From Bacillus sp. 165 (GTDB lineage: Bacteria > Bacillota > Bacilli > Bacillales > Bacillaceae_G): a stretch of 64,000 bases of DNA. Location of the stretch: the NCBI RefSeq assembly GCF_017742235.1, contig NZ_JAGHKQ010000001.1, positions 434,001 through 498,000 of the forward strand. Direction: 5' to 3'. The stretch's first letter is position 1. The number at the start of each line of letters is the position of its first letter. Below are positions 55,744-64,000 of this stretch, piece after piece. The notes below the pieces were generated by a model. That model made no database searches and was not told where the DNA came from. It worked only from the letters and a program-made list of their open reading frames with translations. The translations under genes and the position numbers were made by a program.

Positions 55744-56574
55744 TCACCGTCCAATCTTAATCTCGGATACTTCCATGACGATTTCATGAGTATTGCATCT
55801 AGTTAAAAACCACGTATCTAATGCGTCAGATTGGTAATGTAATTCAATTACGCCTTGATCGTGAAGGGTCCTTAATCCAGAGGATAAACCAAGTGACAAA
55901 TGTTGAGACGGTAAGATTGTCTCACCCTTGTTTCTATTAAACAGTTCACCGCCATCTAGTTCAGGTGAAACACTTGCTAACCAGCCCATAAATTCGGCAA
56001 AAGGGATAAATTCGCCTTTAAACAGGGTACTATCCGCGATTAAATCGATTAGGCGAACATCTGTATTTGGAATTACAATTCCTCCATGCTGAAAACCGTA
56101 TCCGAGAAAACACGCCCACTTTTTCCATGCGTTGATATTAGTATCATTATACTTATTCGGGATATCATCACCAAATTGCATTTCACTATTAAATGCAACA
56201 GCAAGATCCTTACTCGTTTCCGCAAAAATAGATTCTCCACGCATTAAGTACCAACTAGTAAAGCGGTAAAACATTAAATTCGGATTAGAAAGACCTAGCT
56301 TTGATACAATGCGTCGAAATGCCTCTGGATTTGCTACATTCTCTTTGTCCACTTTCAGTTTAACTTTTCCTGATACAGAATCTTCTTCGATGATGTTTCC
56401 CTCTTTAGTAAATCTAAATACATTGTTAAACTGTTCTTTACTACTGTTTAAGTGCGCTGGTTGCAACAAATCCGATAATTCTTGTTTTGTTAATGACTTG
56501 TAGGCAACTAACTGACATAAAGCTAAGACGCGGTTAGGCGTCATCGTGTTAACTAACCGTTCTATAAATGGCAT
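55744..56574 (-). CDS. dpdG: Protein DpdG
   Basis: Encodes about 276 residues from the ATG at 56574, which follows AAAAGGATGG; an earlier in-frame ATG at 56622 lies inside dpdF. The N-terminal region (RVLALCQLVAYKSLTKQELS then DLLQPAH) looks like a winged helix. The rest is unassigned (FLGYGFQHGGIVIPNTDVRL). Position between dpdF and dpdH and size identify DpdG, of unknown biochemical role in restriction. Confidence 0.75.
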   Translation of the reverse strand: MPFIERLVNTMTPNRVLALCQLVAYKSLTKQELSDLLQPAHLNSSKEQFNNVFRFTKEGNIIEEDSVSGKVKLKVDKENVANPEAFRRIVSKLGLSNPNLMFYRFTSWYLMRGESIFAETSKDLAVAFNSEMQFGDDIPNKYNDTNINAWKKWACFLGYGFQHGGIVIPNTDVRLIDLIADSTLFKGEFIPFAEFMGWLASVSPELDGGELFNRNKGETILPSQHLSLGLSSGLRTLHDQGVIELHYQSDALDTWFLTRCNTHEIVMEVSEIKIGR

Positions 56575-56602
56575 TATTACTAACCATCCTTTTAACAGAT
56601 TA

Positions 56603-59167
56603 TTAGAGCCAATCTTCGTCATCTTCTGCTCTAATTAATATTTGCTCAATATTACAAAGTGAACCGTCTATTAATTCCAACAGTTGTTTTCCCTCAGATT
56701 CAATTATATAGCCCTTTGGCGCAATATGAATCACACTATTGTTAGAATTTTGAGTTTGGTAGTTACCTGCCCAACGATAGACCCAATCCCCCTCAGTTCT
56801 CAACTCAGGGTATACGATTGCAATTGGGCCCGATAACATGTACATATCGCTATCTTTTTTAAGTTCCTCAATTTCAATAATCGAATAACTGACTTGTGTT
56901 TCCACTGGAATGTTCTGGATAAAATGATCTCGATCTACATTTAGTAGTTTAGGAATAACAATCATTTGAACCCTGGCGTTTACCATACTATTAATAGCGC
57001 CTACAATTAAATCTTTTGTCGACATTTTATTAGTATACAGCAATACATCTTTATAGCTACCGAGGTATTGTTTCAGAATCCCATCAATATTAGCATCTTG
57101 GTTAACTGACGGCGTACTTGCTACCGTCATCGTTGAGTATTGAAAAGGAGTAACTTGCTTTCTATGACAGGCTGGACACCCTCCGCAGGTCTCACTTGCG
57201 TAAGGATACGAATCTTGAAAACTTATACCAAAACACTCATCTTCAGCGTTAGAAATCATGTTTTTCATATTGTTAAATTCATAACGAAAACGATCTTTTT
57301 CCCTCTTTCGTAAAGGCTCTAACGTTTGATTCAGCAATTCTCTATCGCTTAGAACCTCAATATTGATCATCTTCACCAACAATTGACGCCGCTCATCTTC
57401 TTCACGCTTCCGAATGTCAACGATGTCAATTAAGCCGTATCTATATAAAAATAACACCGTTGTTTCGTTCCAACCTGCATTATGATTACCGGTTTCTTGA
57501 TTCCTCAAATGATAAGGACGAGCATTTGTATCAACCCAAAAAGAATCACCAGTAAATTCCTTTGCAACTTGGCGCATTTTCTCCCATCTCTCAATCATAT
57601 TATTAACTGTTAAAACCGCGCTATTGTTCGTATAATTAGATTCATCTTGTCTAATTGCACTCAATAAACTAATAGATGCAAATCCGTCTCTGCCACCACG
57701 TCCTACTTCTTGATAAAAGCGATTGATACTTTCAGGAATATCACAATGAATAACTGTTCTAACGTCACTCTTGTCCACACCCATTCCAAAAGCTGATGTC
57801 GCCACTACCATATCAAGCTTATTTTCATTCCAACGTTTAAGAATACGCTCGCGCTCATCACTTAGAGTGTCTCCTGTAAAAGTAATAACTGAAGAAAATC
57901 CACATTCTTGAATAGAATTCATCCATTCCGTAGCGCTCTTAACACTATTCACATATAGAATAAGTGGTCGGGGCAACAAAGGAATGAGTTCAAGTATGCG
58001 CTGTTTCCTTTGGTCATGGTTTTCAGGTTGATCTAGAAAGTAGATTGGTTCAAAGCGCAGCGCATCACTACGAAACTCGATTAAATGATTGTCTTCAGAA
58101 AACAATTTACAGAGCGTTGATGTGGCTACATCAGTAAGCGTTGCAGAAAGGAGGATGGTTTTCAGTTTTCCTCCACTGGCTTCCATCAGTTTCTTCCGAA
58201 AAACAGATAACAACTGAAAGTCTGTTCTAAACGCTCCTCCCCAATCAACAACAATATGAGCTTCATCAATAACTAATCGATTGACTCGATTTTCTTTCGC
58301 TGCATCAAGAATAATACTGTACAAAGGTCCATTAAGAATAGCTTCCGGTGATGTATAGAGCAATGGAATTGTTCCGTTTCTCACACCAGCATAGATTATT
58401 TGTTTCGTATCTTTATCTAAACCACCATAATATGCCTGCGGTCGATGTTCTTCATCACGGGCATCCTTAAAATATTCTCTGGACGATCTATTCTGATCAA
58501 TTGCTAGTGCTACAGTTGGAACAATAACGAGCGTAGTACCGCCTCCAGCGACACCTCCGTAAATTCGACCGCCTTTTGTTTCATAGAAAGCGGGGAGTTG
58601 GCCAATTAAACTCTTTCCACCCCCAGTCGGCAAACAAGCAAGAAGGGTTTGTCCTTCTTGCATTGTCATACTTGCTCTTACTAACGCCTTCTGTTCTCTT
58701 GAGGCGTATTCTGTATACCCAGTTACCTGAAACAGCAAGCCATCACCTATACGTCGAGTACTAGATCGTCTATATTCCAAATCATAGACACTTTGCATCT
58801 GTTTGGAATGGTTCAACCAACTAGGCAAAGTTGTACTACAATTAACTTCGTTTGCATAATCAATTGTAAATCCAAATGTACCCTTCAAAGTCGTGAATTG
58901 TTTTGCATAAACTTCATGCAATGGCAACCCTTCATGATACATTAAAATAATTTGACGTAGATGTCCGGCAGCATCGTACCACGTATCAGTATCTCCTTTA
59001 TCTTCAATGGAAGACAAACAACGAGATAACCGAAGAGCACTGAACGCTTTTGCTATTTCTTTCTGATCAGTTTGCCTCTTAATCCAAGCATTGATAAACT
59101 TATATGCTTCGCTTGGTTCTATCTTTTTTAACAACAGATCTTTAATGATACTTAAAGCATCGTCCAT
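56603..59167 (-). CDS. dpdF: Protein DpdF, RecQ-like helicase
   Basis: An 854-residue superfamily 2 helicase. Walker A is CLPTGGGKSLIGQLPAFY (about residue 182), then VIDEAHIVVDWGGAFR (DEAH, about 300), ILLSATLTDVA, TSAFGMGVDKSDVRTVIHCD and INRFYQEVGRGGRDGFA. A cysteine set near residue 650-665 (ETCGGCPACHRKQ with an upstream Cys) is the RecQ-type zinc region. The C-terminal 180 residues are unassigned. The start codon follows the dpdE stop directly (TAGATG). Part of the Dpd restriction module, presumably unwinding target DNA. Confidence 0.88.
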   Translation of the reverse strand: MDDALSIIKDLLLKKIEPSEAYKFINAWIKRQTDQKEIAKAFSALRLSRCLSSIEDKGDTDTWYDAAGHLRQIILMYHEGLPLHEVYAKQFTTLKGTFGFTIDYANEVNCSTTLPSWLNHSKQMQSVYDLEYRRSSTRRIGDGLLFQVTGYTEYASREQKALVRASMTMQEGQTLLACLPTGGGKSLIGQLPAFYETKGGRIYGGVAGGGTTLVIVPTVALAIDQNRSSREYFKDARDEEHRPQAYYGGLDKDTKQIIYAGVRNGTIPLLYTSPEAILNGPLYSIILDAAKENRVNRLVIDEAHIVVDWGGAFRTDFQLLSVFRKKLMEASGGKLKTILLSATLTDVATSTLCKLFSEDNHLIEFRSDALRFEPIYFLDQPENHDQRKQRILELIPLLPRPLILYVNSVKSATEWMNSIQECGFSSVITFTGDTLSDERERILKRWNENKLDMVVATSAFGMGVDKSDVRTVIHCDIPESINRFYQEVGRGGRDGFASISLLSAIRQDESNYTNNSAVLTVNNMIERWEKMRQVAKEFTGDSFWVDTNARPYHLRNQETGNHNAGWNETTVLFLYRYGLIDIVDIRKREEDERRQLLVKMINIEVLSDRELLNQTLEPLRKREKDRFRYEFNNMKNMISNAEDECFGISFQDSYPYASETCGGCPACHRKQVTPFQYSTMTVASTPSVNQDANIDGILKQYLGSYKDVLLYTNKMSTKDLIVGAINSMVNARVQMIVIPKLLNVDRDHFIQNIPVETQVSYSIIEIEELKKDSDMYMLSGPIAIVYPELRTEGDWVYRWAGNYQTQNSNNSVIHIAPKGYIIESEGKQLLELIDGSLCNIEQILIRAEDDEDWL

Positions 59168-62100
59168 CTATTTCACCAACCATCCGAACGCAGCTGATTC
59201 TAGCGTTATTTTTGGGCGTACTAATCCTTGTAATAAGGCATAATAAATATGTGATAATCGTGTAATTTCTTCCTCGTCATCAATATCATTTTTGTTAAAA
59301 TATAAATTTGCTGCTCTCATTCCGTCCAACCGACGTTGGAAATCATTTTCAGCCCGTTTCATATCAATCATCTTAGATACTTGCAGTTTAACATCGTTAT
59401 AACTTTGTTCGTACATGTGCTCAATCTTTGGTAACCATTCGTCAGCAGGGAACATCTCTTTGAACTGTTTAAATCTTCCATTCCCTCTCTTACCTAAATG
59501 CTCACCTTTGTATCTATCATTATAAGATTTAAGAATACGTCTCACCGTCTTTTCATCAACAGCTTGATCTGATTCGTCATAGCCGTGTACCGTATAGGTG
59601 TGCTCAAGAGGAATATAACCTTGAGCAAGTACAAGATTCTCTAGCCCTTGATCTCTATCTAACAAATAACTAGGGTCAATAGAAACAGACCATGTTAAGA
59701 TAAAGCCCTTCCAATTGATGCCTGTATTTTTTTGATAAAATGCACAACATCGACCAAGATCAGAAGAAATTGCATTAGTCACAATAGCATCGAAAAAAGG
59801 ATCCCCAGGGGCGTAAAATATTAGATCTTCTCGTTCAATTGCCTTTCTGCGGTTGAACGTTCCTCTTACTTCTCCTGTTCGTTTCGCTCGTTTATGAGAC
59901 TCTTGCATGTTAAATGGGGGAATGAGTAATGTATTTCTCATCGACTTTAAGCTGATCCCTTCAGGTCTAAAGATAGTGACTTGGCCCTGTTCACCATTAG
60001 TTCCGTGTAAGCCCGCAAGATTAGCCCATGACATCATTGTCTTTCCAAGCAGTGCACCGTTATCTCCGTCAAATTTATTAATTAGGCTTATCAGTTGCTC
60101 CTGCACGCTCTCATCAAGTTGGCGAGCCATATCATAATAGCGCTCAACCTCTACTTTCTTGCGCATCTCCTCTAAGGAGGATTGCATAATTCCTAGTACG
60201 TCAGATAGACCATAACGGATATTAGTAGTTAACGCCTTGTTAATTTGTTCGTTAATGTCTCCAAGCGCAATTTCAAGACCACTCAATGATTCGTTAAAGA
60301 TATTGAGGCCATCATTCCATAATTGAAATAAATCAGTTTCAACCGTTTGTTCTGAAACAAATACAACTGACAGAACTTCTTTATCCCTGCCAATACGATC
60401 CAATCGTCCAATTCGTTGTTCCAACATGGACGGAGACCAAGGCAAATCAACATGAAGAATCTCATCAGCCATTTGGAAATTCCGGCCTTCCCCACCCAAT
60501 TCATCGCACAGCATAAATTGGCATTTTGGATCTTTTTGAAAGTCATCTACAGATTGTTGTAATTCTTGATCGCTCATGCCACTATAAAAGCTCCGAATAG
60601 ATTCCGAACCAAACTTATTGGCAATAACTTTTTCCAGTTCTAGTAGTGTCTCTTTCCAAGAAGCGAATATCACAATTTTGTCACTTAGTGATTCAGCTAT
60701 ATAATCGACAACCTTCACAAGTCTCCCTTTAATTAAATCGGGATCGTCTAAAAGTTCATCTAATCGTGTCAGTTCTAGTGCATTAGCCTGTCTCCAAAGG
60801 TTAGTGGTCTGAATTAACCTATTCAGTAGTGCCTCTTCACCAGCAATAACAGCAGTCTCTTCAAGAGACCTAATGGCAGAACGGCCTGCAATAGATGTTG
60901 TAGAATTGTTAGCATCTCCTATAATGACTCTCTTTCTTTCCTTCAAAACAGACATCAATGCAAAAGGAGAGCTAAACATGGCCGACAGCAAAATTCGTTT
61001 AAATTCTACATTATTTTTATCAAACCTATTCAGATAATCTAATAATATATCATATGTCTCATATTCATAAAATAACTCATCGGCCCCCCTCATATCGTAA
61101 CTTACCATTTCAAGGGATCGACTTGCTAATTTGTCACCAAGCTCTTTACGACGATGACGGATAATTTTTCGTTCAACTTGATAATGTTCTGCTATATAGG
61201 CTATCGCTAATCTTACCGCAGACAAACCCTCGTCCTTAGAATCAATATCAATATTAGATACTAATTTTTCTAAGATTGGATCGTCTAATTCGTCAGCAAT
61301 TTCTTCTAACTCATCTACGTAATCTTCAGCCAATTCATCAGTATAATAATCGTCTAAGTCACGAACTAGACTATGAATTTTGCCACTTAAATAAGTTTGT
61401 TTTTCTAATAAATTGTTGAACCTTAATTCACTTATATCCGAATACTTCTCTGGTTGTAATAACGTTAATAACTTTAGATATTCCGTTCTTCTATCTTGAA
61501 TTGGTGTAGCACTTAACAATAATAAGTGACTCACTCTCTTACTTAACCGCTTAATAATGCTATATTCAGAGCCCAGGTGTAATAACCGATGCGTTTCATC
61601 AATAATGCATAAGTCCCATTTTGAGCGTAGAACCTGGATGCCTTCTGGCGTGTTCACCTTTTCTAATGGGAAGATTAACTGTTCTGACAGCTTATAGCTC
61701 TCTCCATCCCAAACAGGGATATTTTCCCAAAATTTATAGTGAAATTCATTTTTCCATTGATAGACAAGGGATTCTGGAGCAATAATTAATACTTTCATGT
61801 TTCCCAGTCGTTGTTCTAACCCTTTCTTGATAACCGCGGCTTGTATCGTTTTGCCAAGCCCTACTTCATCGGCTAACATAAAACGACAAGGAGTTTCTCC
61901 TATTACTCGTACAATAGTGTCTACTTGGTGTGGCATAAGAAATACTCGAGAACCTACAAGTGTTTCGAAGCCAAAAGTAGCACTCTTTAACGTGTGTAGA
62001 GCACCCGATACAATCTGGCGATTATGATACCAAATTGGATTATGAAATTCATAATTTTTTAGTTGAAAAATGGGAAAACTATTACTTCCAGAAAAGGAGA

Positions 62101-62479
62101 CCTGTAACTGGTCTTCGCGGAACACATTAACCTTCTTGTTGCCGTCTTCTATATATTGAACATAGTAATAATAATATTCATCTTGACTATTATCTACATT
62201 ACAAATAATTGAACCTTTTATGGATGATTTAATTTTCACCTCTATATTTGGATAAATTTCACAATGAACCACTTCATTAATAGGGAAAACTTGTATATTG
62301 TTAATTCCATATAGAACTGTCATCGACAATTGATTGTTTAGTTCATGAAACCTTACCTTCACTTCACAAAGTAACTCATTATATTCGACAATTTGCCCTA
62401 AAGCAAAACGACGTGGTAATTCTGGATACTCTTCATCAATGGGACAACGAACATACATGCCTTTTTTTAATTTATCCAA
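59168..62479 (-). CDS. dpdE: Protein DpdE, SNF2/RapA-like translocase
   Basis: A 1103-residue protein. An N-terminal SH3-like region is followed by the SNF2 core: FMLADEVGLGKTIQAAVIKK (Walker A, about residue 206), LCIIDETHRLLHLG (DETH, about 296), HLLLLSATPIQDR, then CDELGGEGRNFQMADEILHV and SPSMLEQRIGRLDRIGRDKE in the C-terminal helicase lobe, as in RapA-like ATPases. First gene of the dpdE-F-G-H-I-J-K-D run. TTG 62479 follows AAGGTGGGC at proper spacing. It would remodel or track along DNA in the Dpd restriction complex. The operon promoter must lie in the 190 bases upstream. Confidence 0.88.
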   Translation of the reverse strand: MDKLKKGMYVRCPIDEEYPELPRRFALGQIVEYNELLCEVKVRFHELNNQLSMTVLYGINNIQVFPINEVVHCEIYPNIEVKIKSSIKGSIICNVDNSQDEYYYYYVQYIEDGNKKVNVFREDQLQVSFSGSNSFPIFQLKNYEFHNPIWYHNRQIVSGALHTLKSATFGFETLVGSRVFLMPHQVDTIVRVIGETPCRFMLADEVGLGKTIQAAVIKKGLEQRLGNMKVLIIAPESLVYQWKNEFHYKFWENIPVWDGESYKLSEQLIFPLEKVNTPEGIQVLRSKWDLCIIDETHRLLHLGSEYSIIKRLSKRVSHLLLLSATPIQDRRTEYLKLLTLLQPEKYSDISELRFNNLLEKQTYLSGKIHSLVRDLDDYYTDELAEDYVDELEEIADELDDPILEKLVSNIDIDSKDEGLSAVRLAIAYIAEHYQVERKIIRHRRKELGDKLASRSLEMVSYDMRGADELFYEYETYDILLDYLNRFDKNNVEFKRILLSAMFSSPFALMSVLKERKRVIIGDANNSTTSIAGRSAIRSLEETAVIAGEEALLNRLIQTTNLWRQANALELTRLDELLDDPDLIKGRLVKVVDYIAESLSDKIVIFASWKETLLELEKVIANKFGSESIRSFYSGMSDQELQQSVDDFQKDPKCQFMLCDELGGEGRNFQMADEILHVDLPWSPSMLEQRIGRLDRIGRDKEVLSVVFVSEQTVETDLFQLWNDGLNIFNESLSGLEIALGDINEQINKALTTNIRYGLSDVLGIMQSSLEEMRKKVEVERYYDMARQLDESVQEQLISLINKFDGDNGALLGKTMMSWANLAGLHGTNGEQGQVTIFRPEGISLKSMRNTLLIPPFNMQESHKRAKRTGEVRGTFNRRKAIEREDLIFYAPGDPFFDAIVTNAISSDLGRCCAFYQKNTGINWKGFILTWSVSIDPSYLLDRDQGLENLVLAQGYIPLEHTYTVHGYDESDQAVDEKTVRRILKSYNDRYKGEHLGKRGNGRFKQFKEMFPADEWLPKIEHMYEQSYNDVKLQVSKMIDMKRAENDFQRRLDGMRAANLYFNKNDIDDEEEITRLSHIYYALLQGLVRPKITLESAAFGWLVK

Positions 62480-62670
62480 TTAAATAGCCCACCTTGTAAA
62501 AAAATTAATATTATTTATCTATTGTCACTAGTGTTGCATAAAATTTGTTTGAATTTTCAGTTTTATATTTTTTCTAATGAAGAGCCAAAAAGTGATATCC
62601 AAACAAAGGTTGTGTCATCCATTTGGAATTTATTTATAATTAGACGTAAGCTACAACGACCATTTGCTCG

Positions 62671-63456
62671 TTAAGGGACGGCTTTCCCTTCAATTTTTCG
62701 AAGCCAAACAGATGTCGGCTTCCATATGGAGGCTCTTAAATAATGACTAATTTGCAGGGGTTTTCGCTTGCTTTTCGTTTCTTGCTGCACGAGAACATGC
62801 AAGCAAAAGACGATGAGTGCAATAAACACTTGGTTGTGAATCGTCCATTCGCTTTGTCCATAAAACGTTTTGATGTGGAGATGCTGCTTGATCCATTTGA
62901 AAAACAGCTCGATCGCTCAGCGCGATTTATACATCTCTGAAATCTCTTCCGCGGTCAAACACATACATGCATTCCTTTTCATCTACCATGACTTCAAGCT
63001 GACCGCGATCATGTTCGTTTGCGGTTGTCAGCACAGCTTTTTCAGGGTAGGATGTACCTTTTTCCATAAATACGAGACGAAGGTGTATCTTTACGCCGGC
63101 CTTTGTTTTGCGGAATGTTGCCCTCGATGATTAGTTAAATTGAGTGGTAATGTGCTTGAATCAATAATTTTCAAGGGCATCACGAGTTTCTTATAGTACG
63201 TTTTGGCATGAATTTGTGTTACTAAATCAAGGAAAAGTCGTTGGAATATATCTGAATTCATGCCATTTAATCGACGCGACAGCTGAGAAATACTGATGGA
63301 ATCAAGATCAATCCCTTTTTGAAGCTGGTCGTCGAAAAGACAATCACTGAGCGCGTGTAAACTTTCGATTTCATTTAGCTGCGCAAAAAGCAATAATTTC
63401 AAGAAAGAATCAGTCGTTAATTTTTTCGTATAGTAATCTAATTTCATCGTTTTCAC
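62671..63456 (-). pseudogene. IS4-family transposase remnant
   Basis: 63456 downward reads an N-terminal part with HALSDCLFDDQLQKGIDLDS and MPLKIIDSSTLPLNL (first catalytic Asp region). It then shifts frame to TFRKTKAGVKIHLRLVFMEK, TANEHDRGQLEVMVDE and MYVFDRG (second Asp). Most of the segment after YVFDRG is deleted. Another frame resumes AIELFFKWIKQHLHIKTFYG, the conserved Glu region, and runs to TAA 62671-62673. The DDE triad is recognisable but the gene has several frameshifts and an internal deletion, so it is dead. It stands right upstream of dpdE. Confidence 0.85.
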
Positions 63457-63875
63457 GTTTTCTTCAGATAATTGAAGATTTATTGCTGAAAACTATTGTG
63501 CAAATGAAGTTTTTCGTGTAATCTTGTCCATGAGATTGGTCCTTTTTAGTGGTTTTGAACGGGTTACCACCTGACTGTATCCATTATAAAGGGCTTTTTC
63601 TTTGCTTAAAACAAAGTTAATGAAGATTTTGAGTGTTTTTAAGATTTTGTCTTTTTTAATACAACGTTAGTGATATATTGTAATTATATCATGAATATTT
63701 TGTAAAAAGACCGTTAGCACTTATAATTTCATTAATTTATTAATTATTGCAAAAACAATCCTTGATTGTCGTATTATGAAACTCATAATATTAGAACAGA
63801 GTCTTTTAATGTCAACTACACATTTTGTTATTAAACTTAAACTAACAACAAAAGTAAAAAAAATCGCCTTCCTTC
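63457..63875. other. Intergenic region right of the IS4 remnant
   Basis: About 420 AT-rich bases with no gene recognised. 63480-63600 is probably the outer end of the IS4 element; I could not place its terminal inverted repeats. A terminator for the partial gene at the right edge lies at 63861-63890. Confidence 0.45.
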
Positions 63876-63890
63876 TCAGGAGACGATTTT
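63861..63890 (-). terminator. Terminator overlapping the last codons of the edge gene
   Basis: AAATCG...CGATTT with inner CCT/AGG pairing. On the minus strand a long T-run follows. The stop codon of the partial gene falls inside the hairpin. Confidence 0.6.
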
Positions 63891-64000
63891 CGGGTTAAAT
63901 TTTAAGGTAACGGTAACAAGGTCTTTCAAAATTCCTGGATGAATTTGCTCTAAGTCTCTCATGACTCCCTTCCACTGATTGCGCGGTAAGATTGTTTCCC
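63876..64000 (-). CDS. C-terminal end of an unidentified gene, cut by window edge
   Basis: The last 40 codons are open on the minus strand: ETILPRNQWKGVMRDLEQIH then PGILKDLVTVTLKFNPKIVS and TGA. The terminator overlapping the stop supports a real gene end. The family is not recognisable from this piece; it need not be a dpd gene. Confidence 0.45.
   Translation of the reverse strand, partial: ETILPRNQWKGVMRDLEQIHPGILKDLVTVTLKFNPKIVS

Noticed and set aside
62743..63130. Two plus-strand frames
   Set aside because: They are shadows of the decayed IS4 transposase on the minus strand.

Overview
The window is AT-rich, low-GC Gram-positive DNA, most likely from a Bacillaceae chromosome (Bacillus or a close relative). 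The evidence is strong Shine-Dalgarno sequences (AGGAGG and GGGGG types), frequent TTG and GTG starts, stem-loop plus T-run terminators, and families typical of Bacillus: YpiB, TIGR02206/YwaF, DUF2809, an FdhF/YdeP-type formate dehydrogenase with FdhD, SstT and a PucR regulator. No rRNA and no complete tRNA was seen. The only tRNA-like sequence is the 3' part of a tRNA, probably tRNA-Val(GAC), used as a phage attachment site.

Layout. 1-1442: an ECF sigma factor and its translationally coupled DUF4179 partner, cut by the left edge. 2006-8000: a patch of small accessory genes (SMI1/KNR4, TPR, DUF4240, GNAT, DUF559, several tiny membrane proteins), with decayed genes, an IS1595 transposase remnant and a short repeat that recurs between genes, giving a cassette-like look. 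8084-9240: a frameshifted phage integrase beside a tRNA 3' end and two short repeats that look like integrase arm sites. 9392-12082: a DUF819 membrane protein and a sphingosine-phosphate-lyase-like PLP enzyme. 12533-15467: housekeeping and hypothetical genes. 15658-20506: a PucR regulator divergent from a class III omega-aminotransferase and an MmsA-type semialdehyde dehydrogenase, probably a beta-alanine type catabolic unit, with a striking array of seven 20-bp units between the two enzyme genes. 20735-28637: a membrane protein, a kinase-like/EAL fusion, a Cof hydrolase, YpiB, an SF1 helicase (preceded by an array of five 21-bp units), DUF2809 and SRPBCC proteins. 28852-36473: SstT, then fdhD and fdhF with an attenuator-like leader, then small genes.

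36683-64000 is a defence island. It begins with a two-gene McrBC-like type IV restriction unit: an AAA GTPase carrying an EVE-like modified-base reader, and a DUF2357/PD-(D/E)XK nuclease. Next come a VUT/YhhQ-type 7-deazapurine precursor transporter and queC-queD-queE for preQ0 synthesis. Last is a run matching the restriction half of the Dpd (7-deazaguanine in DNA) system in the order dpdE-F-G-H-I-J-K-D, all on the minus strand and tightly packed. The modification genes dpdA, dpdB and dpdC are not in the window. An IS4-type transposase remnant lies just upstream of dpdE, where they might have been or might continue beyond the right edge. Both queE and dpdJ carry frameshifts, so as read here the system looks partly inactivated unless these are sequence errors or are corrected by recoding.

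How the genes fit together: the que genes and transporter would supply preQ0, DpdA/B (missing here) would place it in DNA, and DpdC would convert it. DpdD-K would attack DNA lacking the mark. The adjacent McrBC-like unit would do the reverse and attack foreign modified DNA.
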